A stretch of 20,011 nt of DNA from Azoarcus sp. Its GTDB lineage: Bacteria; Pseudomonadota; Gammaproteobacteria; Burkholderiales; Rhodocyclaceae. The notes below the pieces were generated by a model. That model made no database searches and had not been told where the DNA came from. It saw only the letters and a program-made list of their open reading frames with translations. A program made the translations under genes and the position numbers. Positions 1 through 6,953 of the stretch are shown piece by piece (the stretch's first letter is position 1; each line of letters begins with the position of its first letter). The stretch is taken from contig JAITCV010000011.1 in NCBI GenBank assembly GCA_031282905.1, forward strand, positions 1 to 20,011, written 5' to 3'.

Positions 1-831
1 GAGGTCTCGGGCCTGTATGCCAATTTCTACGCCTGGGGAAGCCATCTGGGTGAGGCGTGGCACAAGGCGTATGAGGCGGCGCTTGCGGAAAAGGAGATCA
101 TCGACCCGGTTCTGATGGAAGCCTATATTCTGCAAAGCTTGGACGACATCAACTACGAAGGGGAGCTTTCGCATCTCGCGCCGGATGTCTATCGTATCCC
201 GGCAAATATCCTCTACCCGCTGGATGACCCCGAACCACTGTTCGTGCCGCCGACGGGCGTCGTGCCGACGGACGAGGACAGGGATGCGGAACCGCCATTG
301 CAGGCGTGTTTTGCAAGCTATACGGGGGAAGAGTACACGATCGTTCTTGCCGCGACGAAAGACGCGCTGGAACCGACCTTTGCCCATGCGCTCCATCTCC
401 TGCCGAACGTCGTTGGCATGGGCATTGGCGTGCAAGGGCATTGGGAGCGGAAATTGAATGAATGGTGGATCAACAAGACGGATTTCAAGACGGCAGAGGC
501 GGTTTTGTCTTTCTTCGCGCAAGCGCGGCAAAACACCCTGGAAAATGGATTCCTGGATTTGGTCGTATTTGCGCAGGACGGGGAAACGCGGCTGATGCTA
601 TCGGAACATAAAACACTGAATCTTTACACTAAAGATGAAAAACTCTTCCGCCGCGTCGTTGCCGAATTCATTTCCCTGGGTTATGCGCACAAGGAAGACT
701 GCATCAGTATGGCGTATGGTCATCATCATTGGCATTACCGTCCGGCGGGAAGCCTGGAACGAAAGAAATTCGCCGGATTCTTGCGAAAATACCGTTTCGA
801 ATTGCTGGAAACCTGGAAAGACGGGGAATGA
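1..831 (+). CDS. Hypothetical protein, 5' end outside window
   Basis: The frame is open from base 1 to a TGA at 829-831, so the gene starts upstream of the window; at least 276 residues are visible. The first in-frame ATG (115) lies within continuous coding-like sequence and need not be the start. The protein looks soluble: mixed alpha/beta, no signal or membrane segment in the visible part, an acidic proline-rich linker around codons 70-95 (many D, E and P), and a His-rich stretch near the C-terminus (YGHHHWHY). I do not recognise the family. The stop overlaps an ATG at 831, from which a decayed membrane-protein frame runs on, so the two may once have been a coupled pair. It could be an effector- or immunity-associated protein given the small-gene cluster beside it, but that is only context. 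Confidence 0.75.
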   Translation, partial: EVSGLYANFYAWGSHLGEAWHKAYEAALAEKEIIDPVLMEAYILQSLDDINYEGELSHLAPDVYRIPANILYPLDDPEPLFVPPTGVVPTDEDRDAEPPLQACFASYTGEEYTIVLAATKDALEPTFAHALHLLPNVVGMGIGVQGHWERKLNEWWINKTDFKTAEAVLSFFAQARQNTLENGFLDLVVFAQDGETRLMLSEHKTLNLYTKDEKLFRRVVAEFISLGYAHKEDCISMAYGHHHWHYRPAGSLERKKFAGFLRKYRFELLETWKDGE

Positions 832-1019
832 TGATCCCCTGAAAGGCACGCACTGGTACCTATAACAGGAAATTCCTGGCGGGTGTGCTGTTCATTCTGT
901 TCGCATTCTGGGCGTTCTTCCAGCTCGCGCACGCCATCTTACCCGGAAGATTCGCCTGTTGCGTGTCGGGATCTGACTCATCGCTTTCGTGCTCGTCTTC
1001 GGGACACGTGACGGAATGA
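828..1019 (+). pseudogene. Decayed small membrane-protein gene (tentative)
   Basis: ATG codons at 828 and 831 overlap the stop of the preceding gene, but the frame meets TGA at 840-842 after only four codons. Beyond that stop the same frame encodes a convincing membrane helix at about 867-940 (key run FLAGVLFILFAFW, then FFQLAHAIL) and ends at 1017-1019. A second hydrophobic stretch (LIAFVLVFG, about 975-1001) lies in another frame behind one more TGA. The simplest reading is a two-TM gene broken by two nonsense changes and one frameshift. No ribosome-binding site or function can be assigned. Chance hydrophobicity is the alternative. Confidence 0.4.
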
Positions 1020-1054
1020 TCAGATCGGCAAATTCTTCTTTGTTGATAGGAATT

Positions 1055-1204
1055 TCATGACGTGCCCCGCAGTGCTTCCATGTATTCTTCTTCCGTGAGA
1101 TGGCCTAAGGCACGTTTGCTTGGCTCGAATCCTTCCAGGGCAAGGTTTGCTCTGGAAAACCTGAATGCCTCCCTGATTCTTTCACGCTCTTCTTCTGTGT
1201 TCAT
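1055..1204 (-). CDS. VbhA-like antitoxin (Fic-toxin inhibitor family), possibly frameshifted at C-terminus
   Basis: The 49-codon ORF reads M-N-T-E-E-E-R-E-R-I and then a helix with ANLALEGFEPS, followed by a second helix (LTEEEYMEAL). This resembles VbhA-type antitoxins, whose inhibitory helix carries (S/T)xxxE(G/N) and enters the active site of a Fic AMP-transferase. Here the motif reads NLALEG, with Asn where Ser/Thr is usual. A good Shine-Dalgarno (GAGGAAAG) lies 3 bases before the ATG. Skipping one base in the CCCC run at 1065-1068 (GGGG on the coding strand) would extend the protein with a plausible sequence (RARHEIPINKEEFADLII), so the C-terminus may be frameshifted. No Fic gene is visible on either side. 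The start overlaps the preceding small ORF by 23 bases. Confidence 0.6.
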   Translation of the reverse strand: MNTEEERERIREAFRFSRANLALEGFEPSKRALGHLTEEEYMEALRGTS

Positions 1205-1334
1205 GCTCTTTCCTCAAAGGTTTGAAAACCGCCGTTTCGCAGACCCAGACCAGATGCAGCGATATGTTGTGCGTTTCGGCAAAGGCAATGGCGATTTCGA
1301 CGGCTTTCCGCTTACTGTCGCGGTAGTGATTCAT
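1182..1334 (-). CDS. Small hypothetical protein (50 aa)
   Basis: The ORF begins MNHYRDSKRKAVEIAIAFAE and ends with a basic tail. Its start overlaps the end of the frameshifted gene at 1312-1724 by 23 bases and its stop overlaps the start of the VbhA-like gene by 23 bases, matching the packed layout of the rest of this minus-strand train. The composition is helical and protein-like, but no Shine-Dalgarno is obvious and I do not recognise the family. It may be real and translationally coupled, or a fragment left from a longer gene. Confidence 0.45.
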   Translation of the reverse strand: MNHYRDSKRKAVEIAIAFAETHNISLHLVWVCETAVFKPLRKEHEHRRRA

Positions 1335-1724
1335 GGCCGACAGCAGGAATTTCTGTTGTTGTAATCCAGCCCAAACCATCTTCAATAATCAATGGGTGAG
1401 CGGGCAATTCAGGTGTCCATCCCTTGTCCTGAGCCACCCGTATCAATATTGCCGCCCACTTTGGCGTGTGAAGGTTGATGCCGCTGATGGGTTCGCCCGG
1501 TGCGAGTACGTCTCCGCAGCGAAGCGGCCCGCCGATAACGGGGGACTCACCTGTAGTGAAATGCACACGCAACGGACTGGTTTTACTGCCGACAAGATAG
1601 GCGATGAAGGTATCAAAACAGCATATGGATCCGATGGCAAGCCGGTTGCTCGGTACCCCGGATCGAATCTCCACAGGTATTCCATGCCATTTACTACGAT
1701 CTTTCTCAGTTTTTTCTTTGCCAT
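1312..1724 (-). pseudogene. Conserved-looking hypothetical gene interrupted by a frameshift
   Basis: Reading leftward from the ATG at 1724-1722 the frame encodes MAKKKLRKIVVNGMEYLWRF, a natural-looking basic N-terminus. It turns unnatural after about 40 codons. A second frame takes over with FDTFIAYLVGSKTSPLRVHF and runs through GESPVIGGPLRCG and HTPKWAAILIRVAQDKGW to a TAA at 1314-1312. Joining the two near 1620-1640 needs one extra base, for example in the GTTTT run on the coding strand at about 1617-1621. The joined product would be about 138 residues. It lies 8 bases after the stop of the exported-protein gene upstream. The family is not recognised. The break may be real decay or a sequencing error. 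Confidence 0.6.
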
Positions 1725-1732
1725 TATGGGAT

Positions 1733-2173
1733 TCACCGGAACGGGCACGCGTATTCGCCGTCCATGCGTGGCGGCATGATTCTACCCCCACGCTGGATCG
1801 AATACGGACACAACACAAGGCGGCCCTTGCTGTCCGTAGCCGCCTTGGCAATGATGATGCCTTCTGCGCCATTCCTGGCGCTGGGACCGCAGGTTGATTC
1901 CTCGAATTGCATGGTAATTTTGCTGCCTTGACGAACCCTGCGAACCCTGGCGTCAGATGTTTTCAGAACCTGTATGACCGTTGCCGTTACCATAGCCTTG
2001 GGCGCTTCACCATTTGCGTTTGACAAGGAAACTCTCGCAATCACATCCGCATCAGGCTGTGGATCGGGAATGGCGTCGAAGAAAAGCGATTCAAATAACC
2101 CGGCGTGTAGACAAGCATGTACTTGTGGAGATGCGAGCAGAAAGCAAAAAGCCAATGCAAAGAAGTAGCGCAT
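1733..2173 (-). CDS. Exported hypothetical protein (146 aa)
   Basis: The start is the ATG at 2173, because GGAG lies 7 bases upstream and the product then opens with a classic signal peptide (MRYFFALAFCFLLASPQVHA, cleavage expected after HA). The mature part starts with Cys. It is followed by a beta-rich domain in which a segment TATVIQVLK is followed by a basic stretch, then GSKITMQFEESTCGP and later LVLCPYS. Three mature cysteines at the start, middle and end suggest disulfides in the periplasm. The cysteine and strand layout loosely recalls netrin/TIMP-like OB folds; this is a guess from pattern only. The -2 His makes a lipobox unlikely. It is part of the minus-strand small-gene train. Confidence 0.75.
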   Translation of the reverse strand: MRYFFALAFCFLLASPQVHACLHAGLFESLFFDAIPDPQPDADVIARVSLSNANGEAPKAMVTATVIQVLKTSDARVRRVRQGSKITMQFEESTCGPSARNGAEGIIIAKAATDSKGRLVLCPYSIQRGGRIMPPRMDGEYACPFR

Positions 2174-2241
2174 ATGTTTCTCCAAGTGTAGCAAGGTTGC
2201 AAAACGGCTTGATATTGGATCGATGGGGGTCTTTGTGGAGT

Positions 2242-2544
2242 TCACCGGGTAGTCACTTCCCGAGCGTTTTCAAGCGGAGAAACGATGTCTCCCTCTTTCC
2301 GCACGTTGCCCGCCAATGCGCCGAACAGCGGCGTTTGCGGCGGGATGGGGACAAGCTCCGCCGCTGGCGGCGTTGTCCGGCAAACCTCCTGCAAACTCCG
2401 GGTGCTTTCTTCCTCTACGGAAGAAGGCTGCGATTCTGCATCTTGCGCCAAGCAAAACCCGCTGCCGAAAATGCCCAGAAAAGCGATTGCAATGGCCGCT
2501 ATCGGCCTTTTATGGGCCATCCACCGGAGGGGAAAAGCATTCAT
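2242..2544 (-). CDS. Exported hypothetical protein (100 aa)
   Basis: AAGGAG sits 7 bases before the ATG at 2544, which decides this start over longer in-frame versions. The N-terminus carries a basic region and hydrophobic core (AIAIAFLGIFGSGFCLA), with signal peptidase cleavage likely before QDAES. The short mature part (about 65 residues) is acidic and proline-rich (TTPPAAELVPIPPQTPLF) and has a single Cys. It looks largely unstructured. No family is recognised. It is separated by 68 bases from the next exported-protein gene downstream and is probably cotranscribed with it. Confidence 0.7.
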   Translation of the reverse strand: MNAFPLRWMAHKRPIAAIAIAFLGIFGSGFCLAQDAESQPSSVEEESTRSLQEVCRTTPPAAELVPIPPQTPLFGALAGNVRKEGDIVSPLENAREVTTR

Positions 2545-2629
2545 CTGAATACTCCTTGTCGGGTTGACAAAAGATGAACGCGACAAATGTAATCGCCTCT
2601 CAATACAAGCGCGAAGAATAACCCAAAAA

Positions 2630-3169
2630 TCATGAATAAGTCAGGCAACCAAATTTGAAGATCGGCGCATACAAAACCATCAGCACCAAGAGGAGCAACA
2701 TTGTTTCACTCATTGCACCCAACAGGTAATAGCGCAAGTGGACAACTTGTAAATGCAGCCGAAGAAAAGAAATGGCGATCAGGAGCAATGGTAGCCAGAG
2801 CAAGAAACGAAAGCGGAAAATGAACCCTGTTGGCATTGGAATGTCGGCCCCAAAGAATTGGTACACGAATTCGAATTCAGGCACTACGAATGTTGCAAAC
2901 GCTCCCAGAATCATGCCAAGAATGATCGATACAAGCGCAAGCATGGTGAAAGGATTGATCCGGCGAAAGAAGAGCCGCTTGATTCCCCAGGTAGCGGCAG
3001 CCAGAATGATTGTGAGCATCAGGGCAACAATGAATGCCACGACATAAGGGAGTGAAGCGGAGGAGCCTTCTTCGGAAATACATGCGACCGCATTCTGCAT
3101 GGGCAGGAGAAATGCGACTGCCGGTAACAGCGAAGATCTGCTGGCATGAAGGTTAAATTTCATGTCCAT
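2630..3169 (-). CDS. Four-TM membrane protein with signal-like N-terminus (179 aa)
   Basis: The protein begins MDMKFNLHASRSS, then a hydrophobic segment resembling a signal peptide (LLPAVAFLLPMQNAVA) ending in a Cys-containing acidic stretch. Four membrane helices follow, recognisable by LPYVVAFIVALMLTIILAA, LALVSIILGMILGAFATFVV, FLLWLPLLLIAISFL and ETMLLLLVLMVLYA. The start overlaps the stop of the DUF4279 gene by 17 bases (11 if the ATG at 3163 is used), so translation is likely coupled; no strong Shine-Dalgarno separates the two choices. No catalytic motif is visible and the family is not recognised. It would sit in the inner membrane. Confidence 0.75.
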   Translation of the reverse strand: MDMKFNLHASRSSLLPAVAFLLPMQNAVACISEEGSSASLPYVVAFIVALMLTIILAAATWGIKRLFFRRINPFTMLALVSIILGMILGAFATFVVPEFEFVYQFFGADIPMPTGFIFRFRFLLWLPLLLIAISFLRLHLQVVHLRYYLLGAMSETMLLLLVLMVLYAPIFKFGCLTYS

Positions 3170-3575
3170 GATCGTCCATGTAGTAGAAGTCGAGATCAAA
3201 AGCCAAGCCCAACTGCGCGGCTTGCCGGATGGTCTCACGAGAAAAATGAACACCGTGACCACTCGGCGCGAAGTAACCAACACATTGCAATGTCAAATCG
3301 TACTCGACCCAAAGCTGCCTCAAATTCTCGGCTTTGTTTTTCAACCAGAGAAGCAGATATTTGATATGTTCATCAAGTGGATGCATATCATCGAGTCCGC
3401 TGCCAAGACGCCAACTCATGAATTTTCTCGGCTTTCCAGTACGAGGGTTCATGTCGCCAACGTTCCATGCCTCCGATGGTCTGAGACCCAGCAGCGCCGT
3501 GATCTCTTCATGCGTGCCGGGACCTGAAATGCGGAAATAAGCGTATTGCCGATCCGTGAGGGGTGGGGATGTCAT
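3153..3575 (-). CDS. DUF4279 domain-containing protein (140 aa)
   Basis: The whole length fits DUF4279. Visible elements are an opening strand YAYFRISGPG, then THEEITALLGLRPSEAWNVGD, a central MSWRLGSGLDD, LDEHIKYLLLWL, an LQCVGYF strand, and a closing helix and strand QLGLAFDLDFYYMD. The domain's biochemical role is not established. It is a small cytoplasmic alpha/beta protein often met as a stand-alone gene in accessory regions, and an immunity-type role has to be left open. The ATG follows the upstream gene's stop after a single base (TGA-A-ATG), and the 3' end overlaps the four-TM gene, so it lies inside an operon. Confidence 0.8.
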   Translation of the reverse strand: MTSPPLTDRQYAYFRISGPGTHEEITALLGLRPSEAWNVGDMNPRTGKPRKFMSWRLGSGLDDMHPLDEHIKYLLLWLKNKAENLRQLWVEYDLTLQCVGYFAPSGHGVHFSRETIRQAAQLGLAFDLDFYYMDDHGHEI

Positions 3576-3576
3576 T

Positions 3577-3816
3577 TCAAACCTTGTGAAGGAAAATGGA
3601 ACTCAGCGTAACGCGTTCAATCGAATGAAGCTTCATGAACGCTGCCGAGTCAAGCACGCCGCGGGCGGCATACGCCTCAAACACGATTTTCAAGAATTTG
3701 CCAAGCACAATGCGTGGAATGGGTTCAATTTTCGATCCAAGATACCACTGATATGGGTCACGTGCGCCCTTGGTGAGATTACAAGAGGAAAATACGAGAC
3801 GCGTCGTCTTTTTCAT
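3577..3816 (-). CDS. Hypothetical protein (79 aa)
   Basis: The ORF starts with an ATGA overlap with the preceding small membrane-protein gene and ends one base before the DUF4279 start, so gene packing supports it. The protein starts MKKTTRLVFSSCNLTKGARD and continues with PYQWYLGSKIEPIPRIVLGK and a helical C-terminal half. It is basic, with no signal peptide or TM segment. I do not recognise it; it could be a full small protein or a truncated domain. Confidence 0.6.
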   Translation of the reverse strand: MKKTTRLVFSSCNLTKGARDPYQWYLGSKIEPIPRIVLGKFLKIVFEAYAARGVLDSAAFMKLHSIERVTLSSIFLHKV

Positions 3817-4004
3817 CGCATCATGGCCCCATTGGCCACGCTTGTCTGGCAGGTCTTTTCCCGATCATCCCAGCGTCCGCCATTATCCAGACAGCGGTCG
3901 ATCGCCAACTGTTCCGTCGCGAAATCATGCATGAACACGTATAAAACAGCCATGAACACGGCAATGGTCAGGCAGAACGGCATCGTTTTATTCCTGTGCT
4001 TCAT
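3813..4004 (-). CDS. Small single-TM protein (63 aa)
   Basis: A hydrophobic helix near the N-terminus (FCLTIAVFMAVLYVFM) is followed by a short extracytoplasmic domain CLDNGGRWDDREKTCQ. Its two cysteines flank a GGRW core and are probably disulfide-bonded in the periplasm. This CxxxGGxW...C pattern recurs in small accessory membrane proteins. GGAG lies 11 bases before the ATG, a longer spacing than usual. It is the first gene of the minus-strand train, and its stop overlaps the next start by four bases (ATGA). Function unknown. Confidence 0.65.
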   Translation of the reverse strand: MKHRNKTMPFCLTIAVFMAVLYVFMHDFATEQLAIDRCLDNGGRWDDREKTCQTSVANGAMMR

Positions 4005-4224
4005 CGTAAAACTAACTCCAGTTTTCGTTTCGGCCGGAAAAGCTCACTCCCACGTCGAGAGAATACCCGGCGCTTTGCGCCGCAGATGTTCCATTTTCAT
4101 GTAAATACCATAAAAATGGCCGGGGTGACGAGGTCCGAGGCGTTGCAGGGACGAGGCATTGCCTTCCTGAGGCTATTTGTTCTCTTTCTCCCCAAAAAGG
4201 GCGAGGGGGAAAATCCGGTTTCAT
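4005..4224. other. Intergenic spacer with a degenerate repeat remnant
   Basis: I see no credible gene here. An inverted repeat (CCATTTT at 4091-4097, AAAATGG at 4113-4119) has no T-tract and is a weak terminator candidate at best. The stretch CTCCCCAAAAAGGGCGAGGGGG around 4187-4208 resembles the right-hand inner part of the MITE-like element near 19600-19622, suggesting an old remnant of the same repeat family. Confidence 0.4.
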
Positions 4225-5241
4225 TCAAAAAGTATAGGGTAGGTTCAGCATCCGCGCGCGCGCGCCACCGAGGCGGATTTCATTCCCCGCGTCGACGCAG
4301 TTGGAATGAATGACCGCCAGCGCTTCGCTTTCTCCCCCAGATAACGCAACAGCGTTGATGATCGTCCCCACGGACTCGCCCGCTTCGGCGAACAGGTTCG
4401 CGCCCGGCGTGGGCCTGTCGGTTCCGCCCGGAAACGCCAGACGGTACAGGCGGCGTTTGACCTTGCCGATGTGTTGGGCGCGGGTAATGATTTCCTGCCC
4501 GGGGTAACAACCTTTCTTGAAACTCACCCCGCCGATCAGTTCGAAATTCAGCATCTGGGGGACGAAAGCGTCAGTCGTGGCTGCGGTGACGTGAGGGATG
4601 CCAGCGCGCACCATGGCGAGTTGCCAGTCAGCGGTACCGGCGGCTTCGGCTCCGGCTTGTTTCAGGGCCTCAAACAGGGCAGGCGCTTCATCGGCGGGCA
4701 GGTCGAGAAAATAAGCGCCGACAAACGCCTGGATGACATGGATATTGCCGCTGGCTGCGCAGTGCATGATTGCGGCGGGGCAGGGCAGGGCCGCTTGTTT
4801 CAGCACCTCGCCCGCCTGGTGTCCGACCAGGCCGATCCGGGCCCTGTCCAGGCTGGCGTCGCTGAGTTTTACCTTGCTGCGCAGCACATACTTCGACAGT
4901 TTGGCGAGCAGTGCCGGGGCCAGGTCAGCGGCCAGCGTCAGGCTGTGTCCCGCCGCGTCGCGCCATAGCAGCAAACTTGCCAGCATCCGGCCATTGGGGG
5001 TGTTGAAACTGTTCCATTGCGCCGTGTCTACTGGCAAATTGGCGACGTCATTGGAAAACATGTTGTGCAGGAAACTGGCCGCATCCTCGCCCGTGGCGCG
5101 CAATTGGCCGAGGTGCGACAAGGGCACGGCAAGCGCGCCCCGGGCGAGCGCGTCGGGATGGGCGGTGGGGTCGCCGAAGTCACAGGCGTCGTCGCCTAGT
5201 TTCGCGCCTGCCGCGATCAGGTAATCAGTCCAGATCGTCAT
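4225..5241 (-). CDS. ygfZ: Folate-binding protein YgfZ / tRNA-modifying GcvT-like protein
   Basis: This is a 338-residue GcvT-fold protein of the YgfZ/COG0354 family, which uses tetrahydrofolate and helps keep certain Fe-S enzymes (such as MiaB) active. The family signature K-G-C-Y-P-G-Q-E is present at residues 243-250 and is followed by the conserved ITRAQHIGKVKRRLYRL. The GcvT-like N-terminal half shows LRATGEDAASFLHNMFSNDV and FNTPNGRMLASLLLW. The start at 5241 (MTIWTDY) gives the normal family length; the open frame upstream, which reaches 6105, is only antisense of mltG. No clear Shine-Dalgarno is seen. It is divergent from mltG with 63 bases between them, a common betaproteobacterial pairing. 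A CG-alternating tract lies at 4254-4267 near its 3' end. Confidence 0.93.
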   Translation of the reverse strand: MTIWTDYLIAAGAKLGDDACDFGDPTAHPDALARGALAVPLSHLGQLRATGEDAASFLHNMFSNDVANLPVDTAQWNSFNTPNGRMLASLLLWRDAAGHSLTLAADLAPALLAKLSKYVLRSKVKLSDASLDRARIGLVGHQAGEVLKQAALPCPAAIMHCAASGNIHVIQAFVGAYFLDLPADEAPALFEALKQAGAEAAGTADWQLAMVRAGIPHVTAATTDAFVPQMLNFELIGGVSFKKGCYPGQEIITRAQHIGKVKRRLYRLAFPGGTDRPTPGANLFAEAGESVGTIINAVALSGGESEALAVIHSNCVDAGNEIRLGGARARMLNLPYTF

Positions 5242-5304
5242 GATGAAAGAGAACAAGGGTGAGGGGTGAAGTATTATAGGGCCCCTTCGATTCGCGGTTT
5301 CCCG

Positions 5305-6324
5305 ATGAAAAAAATCATTCTCGGCCTGATGCTGTTGATTTTGCTCGGCGCGGGCGCGCTTGGGGCAGGTGGATGGTGGTATGCCCGCCAGCCGTTGAAT
5401 TTCAACGCGCCCAAGCTTGAATTCACCGTCCCCCGGGGCGCGGGCATGCGTCAGGCAGCCAGTGCGATCGTGGCGGCGGGCGTCGATATCGACCCGCGCC
5501 TGCTCACCTTGATCGCGCGCTTTGCCGGGAAGGAAAAAGCGATCAAGGCGGGCAGTTATGAAATCCATCCCGGAATGACGCCCTTGCAGTTGATCGAAAA
5601 ACTGGTGGCGGGCGATGTGACCCAGGATGAATTGCTGTTGATTGAAGGGTGGACTTTTCGCCAGATCAGGGCGGCGCTGGAAAATTGCGCCGTGCTGGAA
5701 AACGATCTCAAGGGATTGTCCGACGCGGACATCATGGGGCGGATCGGCGAGCGAGAAGATTTGTCTCCCGAGGGCCTGTTTTTCCCCGATACCTATCTGT
5801 TCGACAGACACTCGGGCGCGCTGGCCGTGCTCGCGCGCGCGCGCGAGGCGATGAAATCGCGGCTGGAGGCCGAATGGGCCGCGCGCGCGCCGGATTTGCC
5901 GCTCGCTTCGCCCTACGAAGCCCTGATTCTCGCTTCCATCGTGGAAAAGGAAACCGGCCATGCCGCGGAACGTGGACAGATTGCCGCCGTATTCATCAAC
6001 CGTTTGCGCCAGGGCATGCGCCTGCAAACCGACCCGACAGTGATCTATGGCTTGGGGGAAGCTTTCGATGGCAATTTGCGCCGCGTCCATCTCGTGACCG
6101 ACCATCCGTGGAACACCTATATGCGCGAGGGATTACCGCCGACACCGATCGCCATGCCGGGGCTGGCCTCGCTCCAGGCCGTATTGCATCCCGCGGCCGA
6201 AGCGGAGGATTTGCTTTATTTTGTCGCGCGTGGTGATGGTACGAGCGAATTCTCGCGCAATCTCGCCGATCACAATCGCGCCGTCGACCGTTATCAGCGC
6301 GGGCGAAGAACAGGAAGCCAGTGA
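5305..6324 (+). CDS. mltG: Endolytic murein transglycosylase MltG (YceG-like)
   Basis: MltG cleaves nascent peptidoglycan glycan strands at the inner membrane and so acts as a terminase. Residues 1-26 form a signal anchor (IILGLMLLILLGAGALGAGG). A LysM-like region follows, with GAGMRQAASAIV and KAGSYEIHPGMTPLQLIEKL. The catalytic domain carries SPEGLFFPDTY (154-164), the EKET motif with the catalytic glutamate (214-217), and FINRLRQGMRLQTDPTVIYG (230-249). The 339-residue length is normal. The ATG at 5305 is preferred over an in-frame ATG at 5266 because it begins the membrane anchor directly; no good Shine-Dalgarno marks either. It heads the operon leading to tmk, holB, pilZ and tatD, and its stop overlaps tmk by four bases. 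Confidence 0.96.
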   Translation: MKKIILGLMLLILLGAGALGAGGWWYARQPLNFNAPKLEFTVPRGAGMRQAASAIVAAGVDIDPRLLTLIARFAGKEKAIKAGSYEIHPGMTPLQLIEKLVAGDVTQDELLLIEGWTFRQIRAALENCAVLENDLKGLSDADIMGRIGEREDLSPEGLFFPDTYLFDRHSGALAVLARAREAMKSRLEAEWAARAPDLPLASPYEALILASIVEKETGHAAERGQIAAVFINRLRQGMRLQTDPTVIYGLGEAFDGNLRRVHLVTDHPWNTYMREGLPPTPIAMPGLASLQAVLHPAAEAEDLLYFVARGDGTSEFSRNLADHNRAVDRYQRGRRTGSQ

Positions 6325-6953
6325 AGAAAATGGAGAAACGCGGGTATTTCATCACTTTCGAGGGCATTGACGGCGCGGGCAAAAGTACCCAGATCGCCAC
6401 GTTGGTCGAATGGCTGCGCGGACGCGGGCTGGAAGTGGTGTATAGCCGCGAACCGGGTGGAACCGAACTGGGCGAGCGGCTTCGGGCGCTGCTCCTGAGC
6501 GTCGATATGCACGTTGAAACCGAGGCCATGCTGATGTTCGCCGCGCGCCGCGAACATCTGGCGCGCGTGATCGAACCGGCGCTCGCGCGCGGCGCCTGGG
6601 TGCTCTGCGACCGTTTCAGCGACGCGACCTATGCCTATCAGGTTGGCGGCCATGGACTCGCGGCGGAAAAATGCGAGGCGCTCGAAGCTTGGGTACATGC
6701 GGATCTGCAACCCGATTGCACCTTGCTGTTCGATTTGCCGCCCGCAACGGCGGCGGCGCGGGTAGCGTCGAGCGGCGAAGCCCTCGATCGTTTCGAACTC
6801 GAGCAGCGCGGTTTTTTCGAACGGGTCAGGGCGGCATATCGGGCGCGGGCCGAGGCCGATCCCGAACGCTTCTGGGTGATCGATGCGACCCAGGCGGCGG
6901 AAATCATTCGCGGGCAAATCGAAACCCTGTTCACCCAGGGGGGCTGGCTGTGA
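6321..6953 (+). CDS. tmk: Thymidylate kinase
   Basis: Tmk phosphorylates dTMP to dTDP with ATP in the cytoplasm. The P-loop FEGIDGAGKST (13-23), the REPGGTELGE loop (43-52), DRFSDAT (97-103) and the LID-region sequence around GEALDRFE identify it clearly. With the GTG at 6321 the protein has 210 residues; AGGAAG lies 5 bases upstream and the GTGA overlap with the mltG stop supports this start, though an ATG at 6330 is possible. Its own stop overlaps holB in the same way. The mltG-tmk-holB order is widespread in proteobacteria. Confidence 0.96.
   Translation: MKKMEKRGYFITFEGIDGAGKSTQIATLVEWLRGRGLEVVYSREPGGTELGERLRALLLSVDMHVETEAMLMFAARREHLARVIEPALARGAWVLCDRFSDATYAYQVGGHGLAAEKCEALEAWVHADLQPDCTLLFDLPPATAAARVASSGEALDRFELEQRGFFERVRAAYRARAEADPERFWVIDATQAAEIIRGQIETLFTQGGWL

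Noticed and set aside
4091..4119. Inverted repeat CCATTTT/AAAATGG as ygfZ terminator
   Set aside because: The stem is AT-rich, the loop is 15 bases and no T-tract follows on either strand.
5829..5890. Alternating CG tracts in mltG and near the ygfZ end as functional Z-DNA sites
   Set aside because: They fall inside coding sequence and follow from Ala/Arg codons in a GC-rich gene.
5242..6105. Upstream extension of the ygfZ frame to a 626-residue protein
   Set aside because: The extra part is antisense to mltG, has no family motifs and is the kind of open shadow frame that GC-rich codon use produces.
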